64,000 bases of DNA from Rhododendron vialii (GCF_030253575.1 NC_080557.1:45398501-45462500); one strand, 5' to 3'; shown: positions 34,259-46,521, counted from the stretch's first letter. Numbers and translations: made by a program. Notes: a model not told the origin generated them from the letters alone.

Positions 34259-34503
34259 CTCGAAGGTTAGAAGCAAGCCCGAACATGGGGGAGACTTCGA
34301 AGTGCTCCGATCATGAATTTTCTTGGATGGATAGGAAGCTCTCGTCGCGTAGAACAACTTTAGTACTTGGGATTTTTCCGAAATCTCATTCGTAGTAGAC
34401 GAAATCGAAGAGAGAAGGTGAGAGGGGTGAGAGCCGAGAGGGAGAAGACAGCGTGGAAGAAGAAAAAAAAAAGTAAAGGGCCTTAATTTTTTTGAGTTAT
34501 ATA
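34259..34503 (-). promoter_or_regulatory. Likely DUF1644 promoter and first non-coding exon
   Basis: On the minus strand a TATA box (TATATAA, 34497-34503) is followed about 20-30 bases later by a pyrimidine-rich leader (CTTCTTCCACGCTGTCTTCT), then by a GC-balanced stretch ending AACCTTCGAG with a donor GTAGGG at 34253-34258. The next usable acceptor in line with a gene is the one just before the DUF1644 ATG. No transcript evidence is available here; the link is inferred from position and splice signals. Confidence 0.55.
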
Positions 34504-35419
34504 GCACATATAACACTTACACCCTTCCACTCCTATTGCATTACGTCAACTCCCACAACTTACAAGTCATCTCACATTGACCCAACTCATATCTACATCA
34601 TTATCCATACTTTGATAATCCAAATACATATTAAACATTAAAAATTTGAGAAAATAATTATGGGTCTCTACATATAACTTAACAGAAAAATTTACTAACA
34701 TACAATACATTCAAACGTAGTGCAGCTAACTTGAAAGCAAGACAAATAGACAGTCAAAAGAAATGTGTGCATTGTATATAAGGCAGAAGACTCATTTATG
34801 AGAAAGATTTATAGATCATAAACCTTACCACCACGTTCAATTAAATAATTTTAAACTTGCTCAACAAATACCCAGTAGTATTATATGCACTGGTTTCAAG
34901 GCATAGATAGTAAAGATCGTCCCGGCCAAACCTAGAAAAAATTTGGCTGCAAAAGGGATTAAATCGTCCAACATCTAGCAAAACGTATGCCAGTCAAAAA
35001 AATGAAAAATTCAACGACTACAAAGAAGAAAAAATCTAATCCAAACACACAAGGGATTATTCCTCTTATCCATTTGAAGTCTTTTTAGAACTCTTGATAA
35101 AATAAACTAAAAAAATAAAATCCGGAATGTTAGATATGATGCAAATGGAATTGAACTTTCGCTACATGCTCCAGTTTTTCATAAAAATTATGACAAATCA
35201 TATATCGAATTCTGACAAAATGTCAAACTGATTAACAACTTCGAAACACAAACCCTAACCCTAATTCAAATGGGAAAACCAAATTGACCCGATCCTTTAT
35301 TCAAGGCCGTAAACATGTAGATCCACATATAGATATAAATCAGCATAGAGACTGATTAAATCAATAGAAGATGAAACTAAATCGCAATTCGTCAAACAAA
35401 ATCGTCAAATTTTAGATAG

Positions 35420-35640
35420 CAGAGACGCGGAATTACAATTAATCTTTCCTGAAGAAATCCCAAGGAGATCGATCGGAGAAGCTGTTGGAAATTGTAGACG
35501 GGGGTTGATTAAATTTTGTAGATTTTGAAATTTCGAGACGCTTGTGGGAAGGATTTGGAGAAATTGGAGAAAAGTTGCAGGACGTTACCATCTACCGCGT
35601 ATATATACCGTGTGTGTGTGCGCATGTACGTATACGTATA
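35420..35640 (-). promoter_or_regulatory. Second promoter-like block in the left arm
   Basis: A TATA box (TATATATA, 35599-35607) is followed by a leader-like stretch with GATCGATCTCC and TTTCTTCAGG. Further on, AAACCCTAACCCTAATTC at about 35255 (here on the plus strand) is a telo-box motif common near promoters of growth-related plant genes. The right arm holds the same block (TATA at 40439-40446, telo-box near 40785). It may be an alternative DUF1644 start site or the promoter of a lost gene. Confidence 0.4.
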
Positions 35641-36332
35641 AACCGAGCGAAACGTAGACAAAAAAGGAATGATTTAAAATATATACGTAATGCTTAAATT
35701 TATAAGTAATAGGAGTTTTATTAAGGTAAATTTAAAAGATAAAGTTTAAAAATTTATAATAAAAGAATTGAAAGAGAAAATTATTTATCTTTTCTATATC
35801 TGTAATTATAGATGTGGCAATTATGTTGGTAGCATTAGAGAAAGTAAGGTCTTTTTCAGAAATAATATTATCGTTTTTGAGTGTCTTCATAACTTATAAT
35901 ATTAGTTATGGATGACGTGATTTTCTCAAAATTCTATAACTATGTTCTTATGAGTTTTTTTTTTTTGTTGCTTCGAAACGATTATTATAAATTTCACATA
36001 TACGTAAACACATTAAGTAAAGACAAAGTTGAAATTTGTAAAAAAAAGAATAAGCTTATTTGTAGCTAATTTTTATTTATTAATTAAATAATTACTCCAC
36101 TTGTTGCAAAAATACTATCCAGTCCGTTGAAACGAGATTTTTAATACTCTTTCCGTTAATGACAATCTACTTTCATTATTCTGGGAGGAGCTCTCAATTT
36201 TTTTTTATATTTTTTAATTTACAATACTTTTTTATATGTAATATGAATCTTATTTAATAATTTTCAATTAATATTATCAGACAAATTTTTTAAAATTATT
36301 TAAAACACATAAATTGTGAAAATGTAGACGAA

Positions 36333-36711
36333 CTAGTGCTTACCCGTGCCTACGGCACTACCCACCTCGATTGGAATTAGAATTATCCTTTAAATCTTGA
36401 TAGTAGCCCAAATTGCTTAAAATTAACGTGATACAAAGAAATAGTTTGAAGTATGAAATGATCACCAACTCCTCTAAGAACATATTGCACTAGTTTCATT
36501 AAGATTGGATGCTTCCGACCAAAACAAAACCTATGTTCATTCTAATTGATTATAGTACCTAAATACAAAAAGGAACAAAACTCTTTTTTTCTCAATGTAC
36601 AAAGAATCTAGAGCATTGTCCGTGCCTACGGCACTACCAACGATTCTCCAAACAACACTAATATCAAAAACACAAACCAAAGGAAGGAAACGATTATGTA
36701 ACGACCCGGAT
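36333..36711 (-). mobile_element. Helitron 3' end in the left arm (5' part missing)
   Basis: Read on the minus strand it ends with hairpin GTGCCGTAGGCAC, then GGGTAAGCACTAG and T. A second, decayed copy of this end (GTGCCGTAGGCACGGACAATGCTCTAG, split here at position 36610-36640) lies just inside. It corresponds base for base to 39337-39715 in the right arm. The element is cut off at the inner boundary of the inverted repeat. Confidence 0.75.
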
Positions 36712-37834
36712 TTTTGACCCAATTTTTTTTTCTTAAATATAATATTATTAGAATTATTTTCCTTAATGCAATTCTTTTTTTTTAAAATACAATTATCCAT
36801 GCAATATATACATGCATTCTTTTTAAAAAAATTTCTACACACACATGCTTGCATGCACACTCCTTCTCCTCCCTCACCTCAAACTCCTTCCGTCTCTCCG
36901 TCTCCTACTCAGTCTCTACTTCCTCCCTAACCCTAAAATCAAGCCAAATTCGTCCATTCCAAATCTCATGAACCTAACCCCATTAAATTCACTCTTATCA
37001 TTTTCCATCAAAATTCTCCTATAAATACCCCACCCCATTGACCCACGAAAATATCACAATATTTCCCACACTCCACCGACCAGAAAAGAAGAGAAAAACA
37101 GAAGAAAACGAAGCTCCAATCCATGGAGTTTTAGAGAGAGAAAGAAAGAGAAAGAAAAATGGGTTTCATAGTTTCGTCCCACCGAAACTCAAATTGATCG
37201 ATCCAAACATCTCCTATGACCCCTAGCACCGCCAAACATCTCTCAATTCGATCCCAAAGTCTCCCGATCAAAGGAACCCGAAGTCTTCTTCCCCAAAATT
37301 CAAGATTCGTTTTTAAATCAATCCGATCCAATTCAAAGTATTATAATCCATTACAACCCCTTCTCCAAGTATATTAAGTGTTTATATGCTTAACCATATG
37401 TTCCGAACGAAAAAAAAAAATAGTTCACCGCGCGTTTTCTTCTCTATTCATCAGTTTGGTATTATTTTTGATCCCGACACCTTATTTGTAATTATTTTCG
37501 AAGAAGATGACCTATGTGATATTTATTTTTCAATCTTTCAATATTAATATTATGAAAAACTACTGAAGTGATATTATTTTCTTACAATATATTATCATCG
37601 TAGTATAAAAACGTATTAATTATATCAGTTTAATTTATTTGGTAGATTGAATTGATTAATAAAAGTTTTTAAATTAATAATACTCCTATTTATTAATTTT
37701 AGATGTTTTGAAACAACTTTGCGACCTTCCAAACCTCATTTTTTACACCCAAACTAATTTTTCTAGACTTTCACACCTCAAATATCATAACTTGTTAAGA
37801 TTATATTTATTAATTTTAGACTTTTCACACCTCA
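36697..37834 (+). mobile_element. LTR-like fossil in the spacer (tentative)
   Basis: The segment starts with TGTAACGACCCGG, a start seen in many plant Ty3/gypsy LTRs. About 320 bases on it has a TATA-like TCCTATAAATACCCC and then a purine-rich leader-like stretch. No gag or pol sequence and no second LTR were recognised, so it would be a solo or fragmentary LTR. The right end is not defined. It could instead be promoter DNA of a lost gene. Confidence 0.35.
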
Positions 37835-38524
37835 AATATCGTCGAGCTGAAGAGAGATAGGGTCGGAGGATCTGCCGAAGTGAAGGACGAGAACTTTGTC
37901 GACGGTGTCTCTGATGATGGAGTCCACCTCCCGCTTCTTCGTCAGTGTTGTCAACATCAAACTCATCTTCCACCTCCTCTCTCTCTCTCTCCCTCCCTCT
38001 CTGACCTTCCCTTCCGTTTCCCTTCCCTTCTCTACCCCGTAAAAAAAGATTTTCGGTCTGGCAAACGAAAACTTAATAAATACGCCATTCATTTTTATAA
38101 AACAAGTCTGAATTTATTTTATTAAAGTATTTACTCCCTACATTCAATAGTACATGAGAGTTATTTTTCGACTTACAAAATCTCTATTATAAAACAGAAG
38201 GGTATGGGGACAAGTTGTTAGAATGGTTGAGATTGAATTGATCCAATGGATGAGATGAGATTTCACTTTTATTAAATTGTCCGGCCTTTTTCATTTAATT
38301 ACAAAATTGCCACTGATCAAAATTATATCTACTTTCAAATTTGAAACCCTACTGCAGGAGCATTCTCCTTCGTCTTCTCTCTCTCTCTCTCTCTCGACAC
38401 TCTCATTGGTGTCACCGGCAAAATCCACTGGCGCCGATCCTCAAGTCTGGGCTAAAAGCTATGTTTTGAAGGTAATTTGGAAAAATCAGACCTTCGAACC
38501 AGTTTTTTATTCTATCGTGCATAC
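37835..38524 (-). pseudogene. Orphan inverted copy of TXNL4B exon 1 and upstream DNA
   Basis: Bases 37835-37966 on the minus strand encode the same 44-residue first exon as the gene at 48208 (MSLMLTTLTKKREVDSIIRD onward), with two visible substitutions (I to V, and R to H in VLRFGR). After GACGATAT the sequence turns into unrelated DNA and the splice donor is gone. The copy continues upstream through the leader, the Helitron 5' end (38181) and a gene-like fragment up to about 38524, matching 47614-48339 in reverse. None of exons 2-4 is present, so it is a broken host-gene duplicate. Confidence 0.88.
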
Positions 38525-38970
38525 CCAATTGAAGCATTTACTTTACTACCTCACTCATTTTCCCCTTTATATTTTTCCAGGTGTTGCTTTCTTTCTTTTC
38601 ATTTGTTGGGTGTTTTGATGGTGATTTCAAAATCCAAATCGACGGTATCGACCCATTAGAAGTTTTCACCCTTTATAGTATGGAGACTTTTCTTTGTTGT
38701 AGTTGTAATTCCTTTATTAAAATTGCTTATTTAAAACGTAAAAAAAGTGGGTGTGACGGAGCTTTTATGTGGTGATGCAAAGAGGTAGGAGGCAGGACTC
38801 CGTGCCAAAAACCCCTGTGAATCTGTGCGGAAGGGTTTTGTTCGGAGGTTTTTCTTTTTAACATTTTTGCTATGCATATTCATTAGAAGCTAAATTATTC
38901 ATTAGTTTGTAGAGTGGATGGATTTGTTTGCTTTCACTTCTTCCTCTTTTTGTATTAGGTTCTTTTTGTA
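38181..38970 (+). mobile_element. Helitron 5' end plus captured-looking sequence
   Basis: TCTCTATTATAAAACAG follows an A at 38180, the Helitron 5' TC terminus. About 200 bases inside is a GC-richer stretch with an exon-like piece (about 38400-38470, followed by GGTAATTTGG and later a TTTTTCCAG acceptor at about 38572-38580) that looks like part of a host gene I cannot name. A second 5' terminus follows at 38971, so this part may be a nested or tandem Helitron sharing the 3' end at 39715. Confidence 0.5.
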
Positions 38971-39715
38971 TCTCTATTATAAACACAATGGTGTGGGGAC
39001 AAGTTGTTCAAATAACTGAAATTGATTTGATCCAAGGGTTGAGAGGTATTCTATTCATTTGATTAAAGTGTCCACATCCCACACATGTATTACAACATTG
39101 CCATTAAATCCAACGTCCCATCCAGCCAGAACGTAGAAGAAGAGTTGAAGAAGCAACAGAGATAGAGAGAGAAGGTCAGAAAGTTTGAGAAGTCCCAGAA
39201 AGGAAAGGAGTACTTCGAGAAAGCGGAGATCGTGAGGTGGAATTACGGCGAGGGCAAAGGGGGTAGTGGAGGTGGTTATGAGGCATATGGCGGAGTACTT
39301 CGAGAAAGCGTGGCAGCCGGCAAGCAAGCATTCGAGATCCGGGTCGTTACATAATCGTTTCCTTCATTTGGTTTGTGTTTTTGATGTTAGTATTGTTTGG
39401 AGAATCGTTGCTAGTGCCGTAGGCACAGACAATGCTCTAGATTATTTGTACATCGAGAAAAGAAGAGTTTTGTTCCTTTTTGTATTTAGGTACTATAATC
39501 AATTAGAATGAACATAGGTTTTGTTTTGGTCGGAAGCATCCAATCTTAATGAAACTCGTGCAATATGTTCTTAGAGGAGTTGGTGATCATTTCATACTTC
39601 AAACTATTTCTTTGTATCACGTTAATTTCAAGCAATTTGGGCCACTATCAAGATTTAAAGGGTAATTCTAATTCCAATCGAGGTGGGTAGTGCCGTAGGC
39701 ACGGGCAAGCACTAG
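38971..39715 (+). mobile_element. Complete-looking non-autonomous Helitron, 745 bp
   Basis: It begins with TCTCTATTATAA after an A and ends with hairpin GTGCCGTAGGCAC, then GGGCAAGCACTAG before a T: the A-TC...CTAG-T pattern of Helitrons. There is no Rep/helicase frame. The middle (about 39110-39336) is GC-rich with GGAGTACTTCGAGAAAGCG repeated twice 85 bp apart, which looks like captured coding DNA. A decayed second 3' hairpin lies at about 39410-39440. Its right half is shared with the left arm. Confidence 0.8.
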
Positions 39716-41222
39716 TTCGTCTATATTTTTCACAATTTACGTGTTTTAAATAATTTTAAAAATTTTGTCTGATAATATTAATTGAAAATTATTAAATAAG
39801 ATTCATATTACATATAAAAAAGTATTGTAAATTAAAAAAAATAAAAATTTGAGAGCTCCTCCCAGAATAATGAAAGTAGATTGCCATTAACGGAAAGAGT
39901 ATTAAAAATCTCGTTTCAAGGGACTGGATAGTATTTTTGCAACAAGTGGAGTAATTATTTAATTAATAAATAAAAATTAGCTACAAATAAGCTTCTTCTT
40001 TTTTTTACAAATTTCAACTTTGTCTTTACTTAATGTGTTTACTTATATGTGAAATTTATAATAATCGTTTCGAAGCAACAAAAAAAAAAAACTCATAAGA
40101 ACATAGTTATAGAATTTTGAGAAAATCACGTCATCCATAACTAATATTATAAGTTATGAAGACACTCACAAACGATACCATTATTTCTGAAAAAGACCTT
40201 ACTTTTTCTAATGCTACCAACATAATTGCCACATCTATAATTACAGATATAGAAAAGATAAATAATTTTCTCTTTCTATTCTTTTATTATAAATTTTTAA
40301 ACTTTATCTTTTAAATTTACCTTAATAAAACTCCTATTACTTATAAATTTAAGCATTACGTATATATTTTAAATCATTCCTTTTTTGTCTACGTTTCGTT
40401 TGGTTTATACGTATACGTACACGCGCACACACACACGGTATATATACGCGGTAGATGGTAACGTCCTGCAACTTTTCCCCAATTTCTCCAAATCCTTCCC
40501 ACAAGCGTCTCGAAATTTCAAAATCTACAAAATTTAATCAACCCCCGTCTACAATTTTCAACAGCTTCTTCGATCGATCTCCTTGGGATTTCTTCAGGAA
40601 AGATTAATTGTAATTCCGCGTCTCTGCTATCTAAAATTTGACGATTTTGTTTGACAAATTGCGATTTAGTTTCATCTTCTACTGATTTAATCAGTCTCTA
40701 TGCTGATCTATATCTATATGTGGATCTACATGTTTACGGCCTTGAATAAAGGATTGGGTCAATTTGGTTTTCCCCTTTGAATTAGGGTTAGGGTTTGTGT
40801 TTCGAAGTTGTTAATCGGTTTGACATTTTGTCAGAATTCGATATGTGATTTGTCGTAATTTTTATGAAAAACTGGAGCATGTAGCGAAAGTTCAATTCCA
40901 TTTGCATCATATCTAACACTCCGGATTTTATTTTTTTAGTTTATTTTATCAAGAGTTCTAAAAAGACTTCAAATGGATAAGAGGAATAATCCCCTGTGTG
41001 TTTGGATTAGATTTTTTCTTCTTTGTAGTCGTTGAATTTTTCATTTTTTTGACTAGCATACGTTTTGCTAGATGTTGGACGATTTAATCCCTTTTGCAGC
41101 CAGATTTTTTCTAGGTTTGGCCGAGACGATCTTTACTATCTATGCCTTGAAACCAGTGCATATAATACTACTGGGTATTTGTTGAGCAAGTTTAAAATTA
41201 TTTAATTGAACGTGGTGGTAAG

Positions 41223-42829
41223 GCCATTCCTTAGCCTCCGAACCTCGCCTTCCAATAAGGTTGAAACACCCCAAGCGTAGAGTTAGGTCGTCGATAGCAT
41301 AATATCCGAAAGTCCGGGATCATACCCACAGAGAATCGAAATATAGCTAGTTTGGATTGTAGATTTATATGGTAGAGTGCGGCGTTCAAGACGGCCAACT
41401 TGATTTTGATTTATAAGCGAAAACTAAGGAAAAGACTAGAAATGAGCTTAATGAACTTAAAAGAGGCAAGTCTAGGGATCGTTTTTCCATTGACAAAGGC
41501 CATTACCGGTTCTCAATATAACTCAAACAAGAGTCACGACCGCGTGCTCAAGCTCGGAAGATTTAGTTTTAAAGACTACGTTTATCAAAAGATATGATTT
41601 ACCGGAACTAAAACAATCTATTTTTGCTAATGTATCTAACACGTAGGAGGCCACGAGCCCGCGGTACGTCGCTTGCCAAGACCGCTTGACTAAACTTCAT
41701 ACCAAGGAGTTAACACCCCTCGCTTAGACTGAAATGGCTAGGTTAATTAAATTCCGAAAATCATGATTTTAAGCCCGAAAGTTTGAGAATCAAATAACAA
41801 CCTAAGTCATTGGGAAAGATTAGCCCAAGACTTAGTCAAAAAACTACTCAAACATATTGAAAAGACTAGAAAACATGCTTAAGAAAGAAAACATGATTAA
41901 TCGATAAAAACGGAAATAAACTTGATATTAGTAAAGACCTAACAAGTAGCTACAACATTAACAAGCGAGAAAATAACATATGACAATTACTTACTTGAGT
42001 TCTTGAAGGAAATTACTAGAAAAGCCTGAAGAACATTAATGGAGTCCTAGAAAATAAAAATGACTTAAAGTGAAAAATGACTAGCTAGATAAAGATGAGA
42101 GAGGGAGACCCTATTTATACAAGGTGGTCTTATTCTCTCACAAAATATCCCAAAAAATATCCTAAAAGTAGCCAAAAGTGAAAAATATCCAAAAAGTGGA
42201 AGGTTGAAAAAGGTAGCAAAACGTGGATATTTCTCCAGTATGAACCGATACTGGGCAACCCCCAGTACCGGTACAAGGCCTTCAAACTGGTTGGAAAAAT
42301 TGAACTCTGGACTCTATGTACCGGTACTGGGAATTGGCCAGTACCGGTTCATACTTGACAGATTTTTTTGGGCAACTTCGCAGGCTCGCTCCGGACACTT
42401 CCGAACTCGGATTTAGGCGTTCTTTGAACCGTTGGAAAGCTCCTCGAGCCTACTTTCTAACCCAAGTGGTTTGGATCAAAATTAGTTTGTACATCAAAAG
42501 TTATGACAATTCTACCCTCAGCTAGTCGGAAGATGAGTAGCTTTGGTAAAATCCTCACATGTCCTTCAATTCCCTTGACTCTTGGGCGACCCGAGCAACC
42601 TCCAAACCATCTCTTGAGCACCACAACGGGGTGACACTTGGCCTTGAGTACTTGGTTGCATCCGGAGCATTCCTTGGCGTTCAAACACATCTTATTTATA
42701 CGAATTACCTAAAAAACACAAAAACCTACCTTACGTGCAATATCATTATAAAAACTAAATAAATGCAAGTTAAACCAACATAATACGGGACTAGACGCAC
42801 CAAATATCTACAATATTGGGTGCTCATCA
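41223..42829. mobile_element. LTR-like fossil insertion in the right arm
   Basis: This 1.6-kb segment is absent from the left arm. Together with the adjacent MITE it is flanked by a 5-bp duplication TAAGG (41218-41222 and 43580-43584), the length expected for an LTR retrotransposon. One end, read in reverse, is TGATGAGCACCCAATATTG. The body has GTACCGGTACTGG-type repeats (about 42240-42350), often seen in plant Ty3/gypsy LTRs. No gag, pol or second LTR is present, so it is best read as a solo LTR or fragment, younger than the arm duplication. Confidence 0.5.
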
Positions 42830-43578
42830 GCCATCCACAGTGGTATAATCAAAATTGGATAACCAAAAGTTGACACATCAGCTTTTGATTATCCATTTAA
42901 GAGGTTGCTAAGCTTAACAATGTTGAGGTCCACAATGGTTACTTCTAATTCATAACCAAAATAAGGGGTTCACTACAATTTCACTCTCTCCTTGTGTTTT
43001 CCACCATTGATCACTTCCCTCCATTACGTTTTTTTTTGGGCAAAAATATATCGTTTACATACCTTCCTTAATTTTGGGGAAAATTGGTGACTTTCATCCC
43101 TCATATTATGAATTTGGAAAAAAAAAATCATGTAATAATAAAAAAATAAAATAAATCAGATGTGTTCTTGAATTTGAAAAAGAATGCAAGGTTCTTCATG
43201 TACTCAATCACAGGGAGAGGATCGAAAAAAGAATAAAATAGAAAAGGAAAAAAAATGAAATACCTTAATCCGGCGACAATTAGTTGAATTGTAGATGATC
43301 GAAAGATATGAGCTTCACTTTTGGAGGGAAAGAAACAAAGAAGAAAATACCATTTGAAACATGCGTGTATACAATTTTAGAACCAATTAACTTATATGGT
43401 GTGGGATCCACAAATTTTGATTATTGAAAAAGGTTGTTAGTTTTGGTTATCCAAAGCCCAAAATTTGATTATTTCTAAGAATGTTGTTAAGTTTGATTAT
43501 ACCATTGTGAGCCATTTTTTACACTAATATTGTTAACTTTAAAAATAATTTGCTTTTGATTATACCACTGTGGATGGC
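42830..43578. mobile_element. MITE with 25-bp terminal inverted repeats, 749 bp
   Basis: The ends GCCATCCACAGTGGTATAAT and ATTATACCACTGTGGATGGC are perfect inverted copies, extending to TCAAAA inside. An internal variant of the same end (TTATACCATTGTGAGCCA, about 43497-43515) suggests an earlier end. It is AT-rich and non-coding, abutting the LTR-like insertion exactly. Its own target duplication is not clear. Confidence 0.8.
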
Positions 43579-43903
43579 ATAAGGTTTATGATCTATAAAT
43601 CTTTCTCATACATGAGTCTTCTGCCTTATATACAATGCACACATTTCTTTTGACTGTCTATTTGTCTTGCTTTCAAGTTAGCTGCACTACGTTTGAATGT
43701 ATTGTATGTTAGTAAATTTTTCTGTTAAGTTATATGTAGAGACCCATAATTGTTTTCTCAAATTTTTAATGTTTAATATGTATTTGGATTATCAAAGTAT
43801 GGATAATGATGTAGATATGAGTTGGGTCAATGTGAGATGACTTGTAAGTTGTGGGAGTTGACGTAATGCAATAGGAGTGGAAGGGTGTAAGTGTTATATG
43901 TGC

Positions 43904-44148
43904 TATATAACTCAAAAAAATTAAGGCCCTTTACTTTTTTTTTTCTTCTTCCACGCTGTCTTCTCTCTCTCGGCTCTCACCCCTCTCACCTTCTCTCTTC
44001 GATTTCGTCTACTACGAATGAGATTTCGGAAAAATCCCAAGTACTAAAGTTGTTCTACGCGACGAGAGCTTCCTATCCATCCAAGAAAATTCATGATCGG
44101 AGCACTTCGAAGTCTCCCCCATGTTCGGGCTTGCTTCTAACCTTCGAG
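43904..44148 (+). promoter_or_regulatory. Duplicate of the DUF1644 promoter and first exon, facing TXNL4B
   Basis: TATA box TATATAA at 43904-43910, the same CT-rich leader, and a first-exon end AACCTTCGAG with donor GTAGGG at 44149. All signals seen in the left arm are preserved. The next gene downstream on this strand is the TXNL4B-like gene, 4 kb away, so transcripts from here could splice into its leader. This is inference; no acceptor was proven. Confidence 0.5.
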
Positions 44149-45924
44149 GTAGGGATCTCCTGCCTTCTTTACATGTTTGAGTGTTGGTTTAATGTACGAG
44201 AATCAAGTTTGATCATTTATTTTGAGTCTTGAACAAATCTGGTATATGCTGAAAATTTCGTGGGTTTTGGAAATCTGTCTTTTGGGAGCCCTTCTGCTAG
44301 GAATCAATTTTTGGTGTCTTCATAACAGTTAAAGTACGTTTCAATACGAAGATTTCGGTACCAAGGTCATGAAAAACCGATAATCACACAATTAGTTATG
44401 AATTTTTGAATATCGGCTGTTTCCTGGATACGCGAATCTCTGCGTGGCTGTCTTCTTTTAATTTTCTGGGCATGATGAACAATTTGGTGGCTTTGGGTCT
44501 TTTACAGGAGCTGCATATTTAAGTTAAGAAGGGATTGGCGTTGGAATCAAGTGATTCGGTTAAGTATACAATTTTTGGTGAATTTCTAAAGTAGGGCTGG
44601 TTGACTGGTGCGCAAATGGTTGCGGATCTGTTTTTCTTTTGATTGTTGGGTTAATGTCCTCTCATTTATGAACCTGAGATTTTTACTGAGTGTGGTGCTT
44701 GTAGTGGTGCAACGTTTGGTGTTGGTTTCAATATTTTTGGGTTCAAGATGAAAAGGTTATGATTTTTCTAAGAGAGTATGGCAAATTTGCTCAACGGAAA
44801 TTGTGGTGCCTTGTGTGCCGGGACTTTTGGGGGTTTTGGAAGAATTGAGTTTTAATCTAGGGATCTCTCTCTCTCTCTATGCTTGTTTATGTGGTAGTTT
44901 AGTACATTATTGAGTGTCTAAACCCTATGCTTGAGGTGGGTGTGACTTGGGGAAAACTTGAATCATAATAAAAAAAAAAAAAGGGAAGGGGGCCATAGAA
45001 AAAGTTTAGGCTTGTCTATCTTCGAATACTCTTGTTTTGATGTTGGGCTAGCATGTGGGTTTAATTTAAGACATGTGAAAAGTTGATTTTGTTAAAAAGG
45101 GTGTGTTTTAGTAATTGAATCAGTAAAGAGAAAGTGGTCGTTCGAGAACCTAAGATGTATCCAAGCCTTAAAAAAAGAAAAAATAGAAAACGCGATCTAC
45201 AGACAAAGGGCTACGCATCTATCTGAACAAAATCTCAATTGGTCAAATTCGGAATTTCATGGCTTTCTTGCTTTTCATTAGTGGGTTCACCTTTTAAGTG
45301 ATCAAAATCATGAATTAAAGTGATACGAGGACATTAGCTGGTTTATGCACACTGTGTGTTAGAGGAAAAAGAGACTTTTGTTGGTAGAAAATGTATTATT
45401 ATTTTAGCTGAAAATTGAGGGCGTGACATTATAGGTTGAGTTATTCTGCACATGACATTGTCTGCGGTATAACTGCAGGTTTTAAGGCTCGTTTTAAGGC
45501 TCATATGCACGGCTGTGGCTCAAGATTATATGTATAAGACTTAATGTAGCCAATCTTCAAGATATGTAGGATATTTCATTTCTGAAGTAGTTATAAGGTG
45601 CTTTGGAGCATTGCACGAGAGCTTGCTTTCAGTTTACTCGAAAATATCATAGAGGTTCTGTAGTTTGCTTGTGCTAAAAGTGATCAGCGTCGTAAAGATT
45701 CAGAAGCTCTCGGTGCAGAAATATTCATCTCTTGGTTAGTATATACGTAGAAATGGATAATTCTATAACTACAAGCTTCTTATCATTGACTGAATCCATC
45801 ACTGTCTCTGCTGGTTTGTCTTCTTTACGTGGGAATTGCCCTGTCCTATCTGAACCACCAGTTGCTTTCATTTCACATTATACTACAACTTCACAGGGCA
45901 ATAAGTTTGGACTTCACTTTGAAC

Positions 45925-46463
45925 CTATGAAGCACGGGTACCGGTACGCGGTACGGGTACGAGAAACGGCAAAACCCCAAAAAAGTAAGGTACGGGTACG
46001 GCGAATATATATATCTTTTACTATTTTTATTGCATAAAATGGAATATAAACCCATTTTACCAACAAAAAGTAACATAGATAAAAAGTCAAAATGAGATAA
46101 TATTTATGTTTATTAGGGGTAAAACTGAAATACTAAACAATTAGAGGTATGCTGGAACTGGAAGATATAAAATTGTAATTTTTAGAAATTAAGATACTTT
46201 ATTGTCGTGGTAAAGAACTTAAGGGGCTATGCTGTATTTTTGTAATCTATATTACGATGAAATAGAGACAAGACAAGCCATCAGTCGTCGATCTCGATCG
46301 AGAAGCCAGCCAGAAGACCTAGAGCCGTCGCCGTCGTCAATCGATGTGAACCCAGTCATCACCTCGTCGTCGTCAGTCATCACCTCGCCGTCGTCAATCG
46401 ATCTGAACCCAGTCATCACCTCGTCGCCGGCGTCAATCGATCGACTCTGGTTCTCTCTCTTTC

Positions 46464-46521
<58 letters not shown>

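Larger units (their letters stand above)
30788..36711 (-). repeat. Left arm of a ~17-kb inverted repeat
   Basis: Read in reverse, this 5.9-kb block matches 39337-47613 from end to end. The partner of 34175-34516 is 43891-44232, of the same length, and the two differ at only two of 113 translated positions. The hAT at 31711-32490 and the Helitron end at 36333-36711 are also in both arms. The outer boundary is the shared GCATATTCCAATTGATGC at 30788; the inner boundary is TGTAACGACCCGGAT at 36697-36711. Content is non-coding: the DUF1644 leader intron, its likely promoter and more upstream DNA. Confidence 0.93.

Noticed and set aside
34175-34516. 113-residue frame conserved in both arms (partner 43891-44232)
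   Set aside because: It starts at the TATA box and covers the presumed leader and splice donor. Conservation is explained by the recent duplication. At most it contains an upstream ORF.
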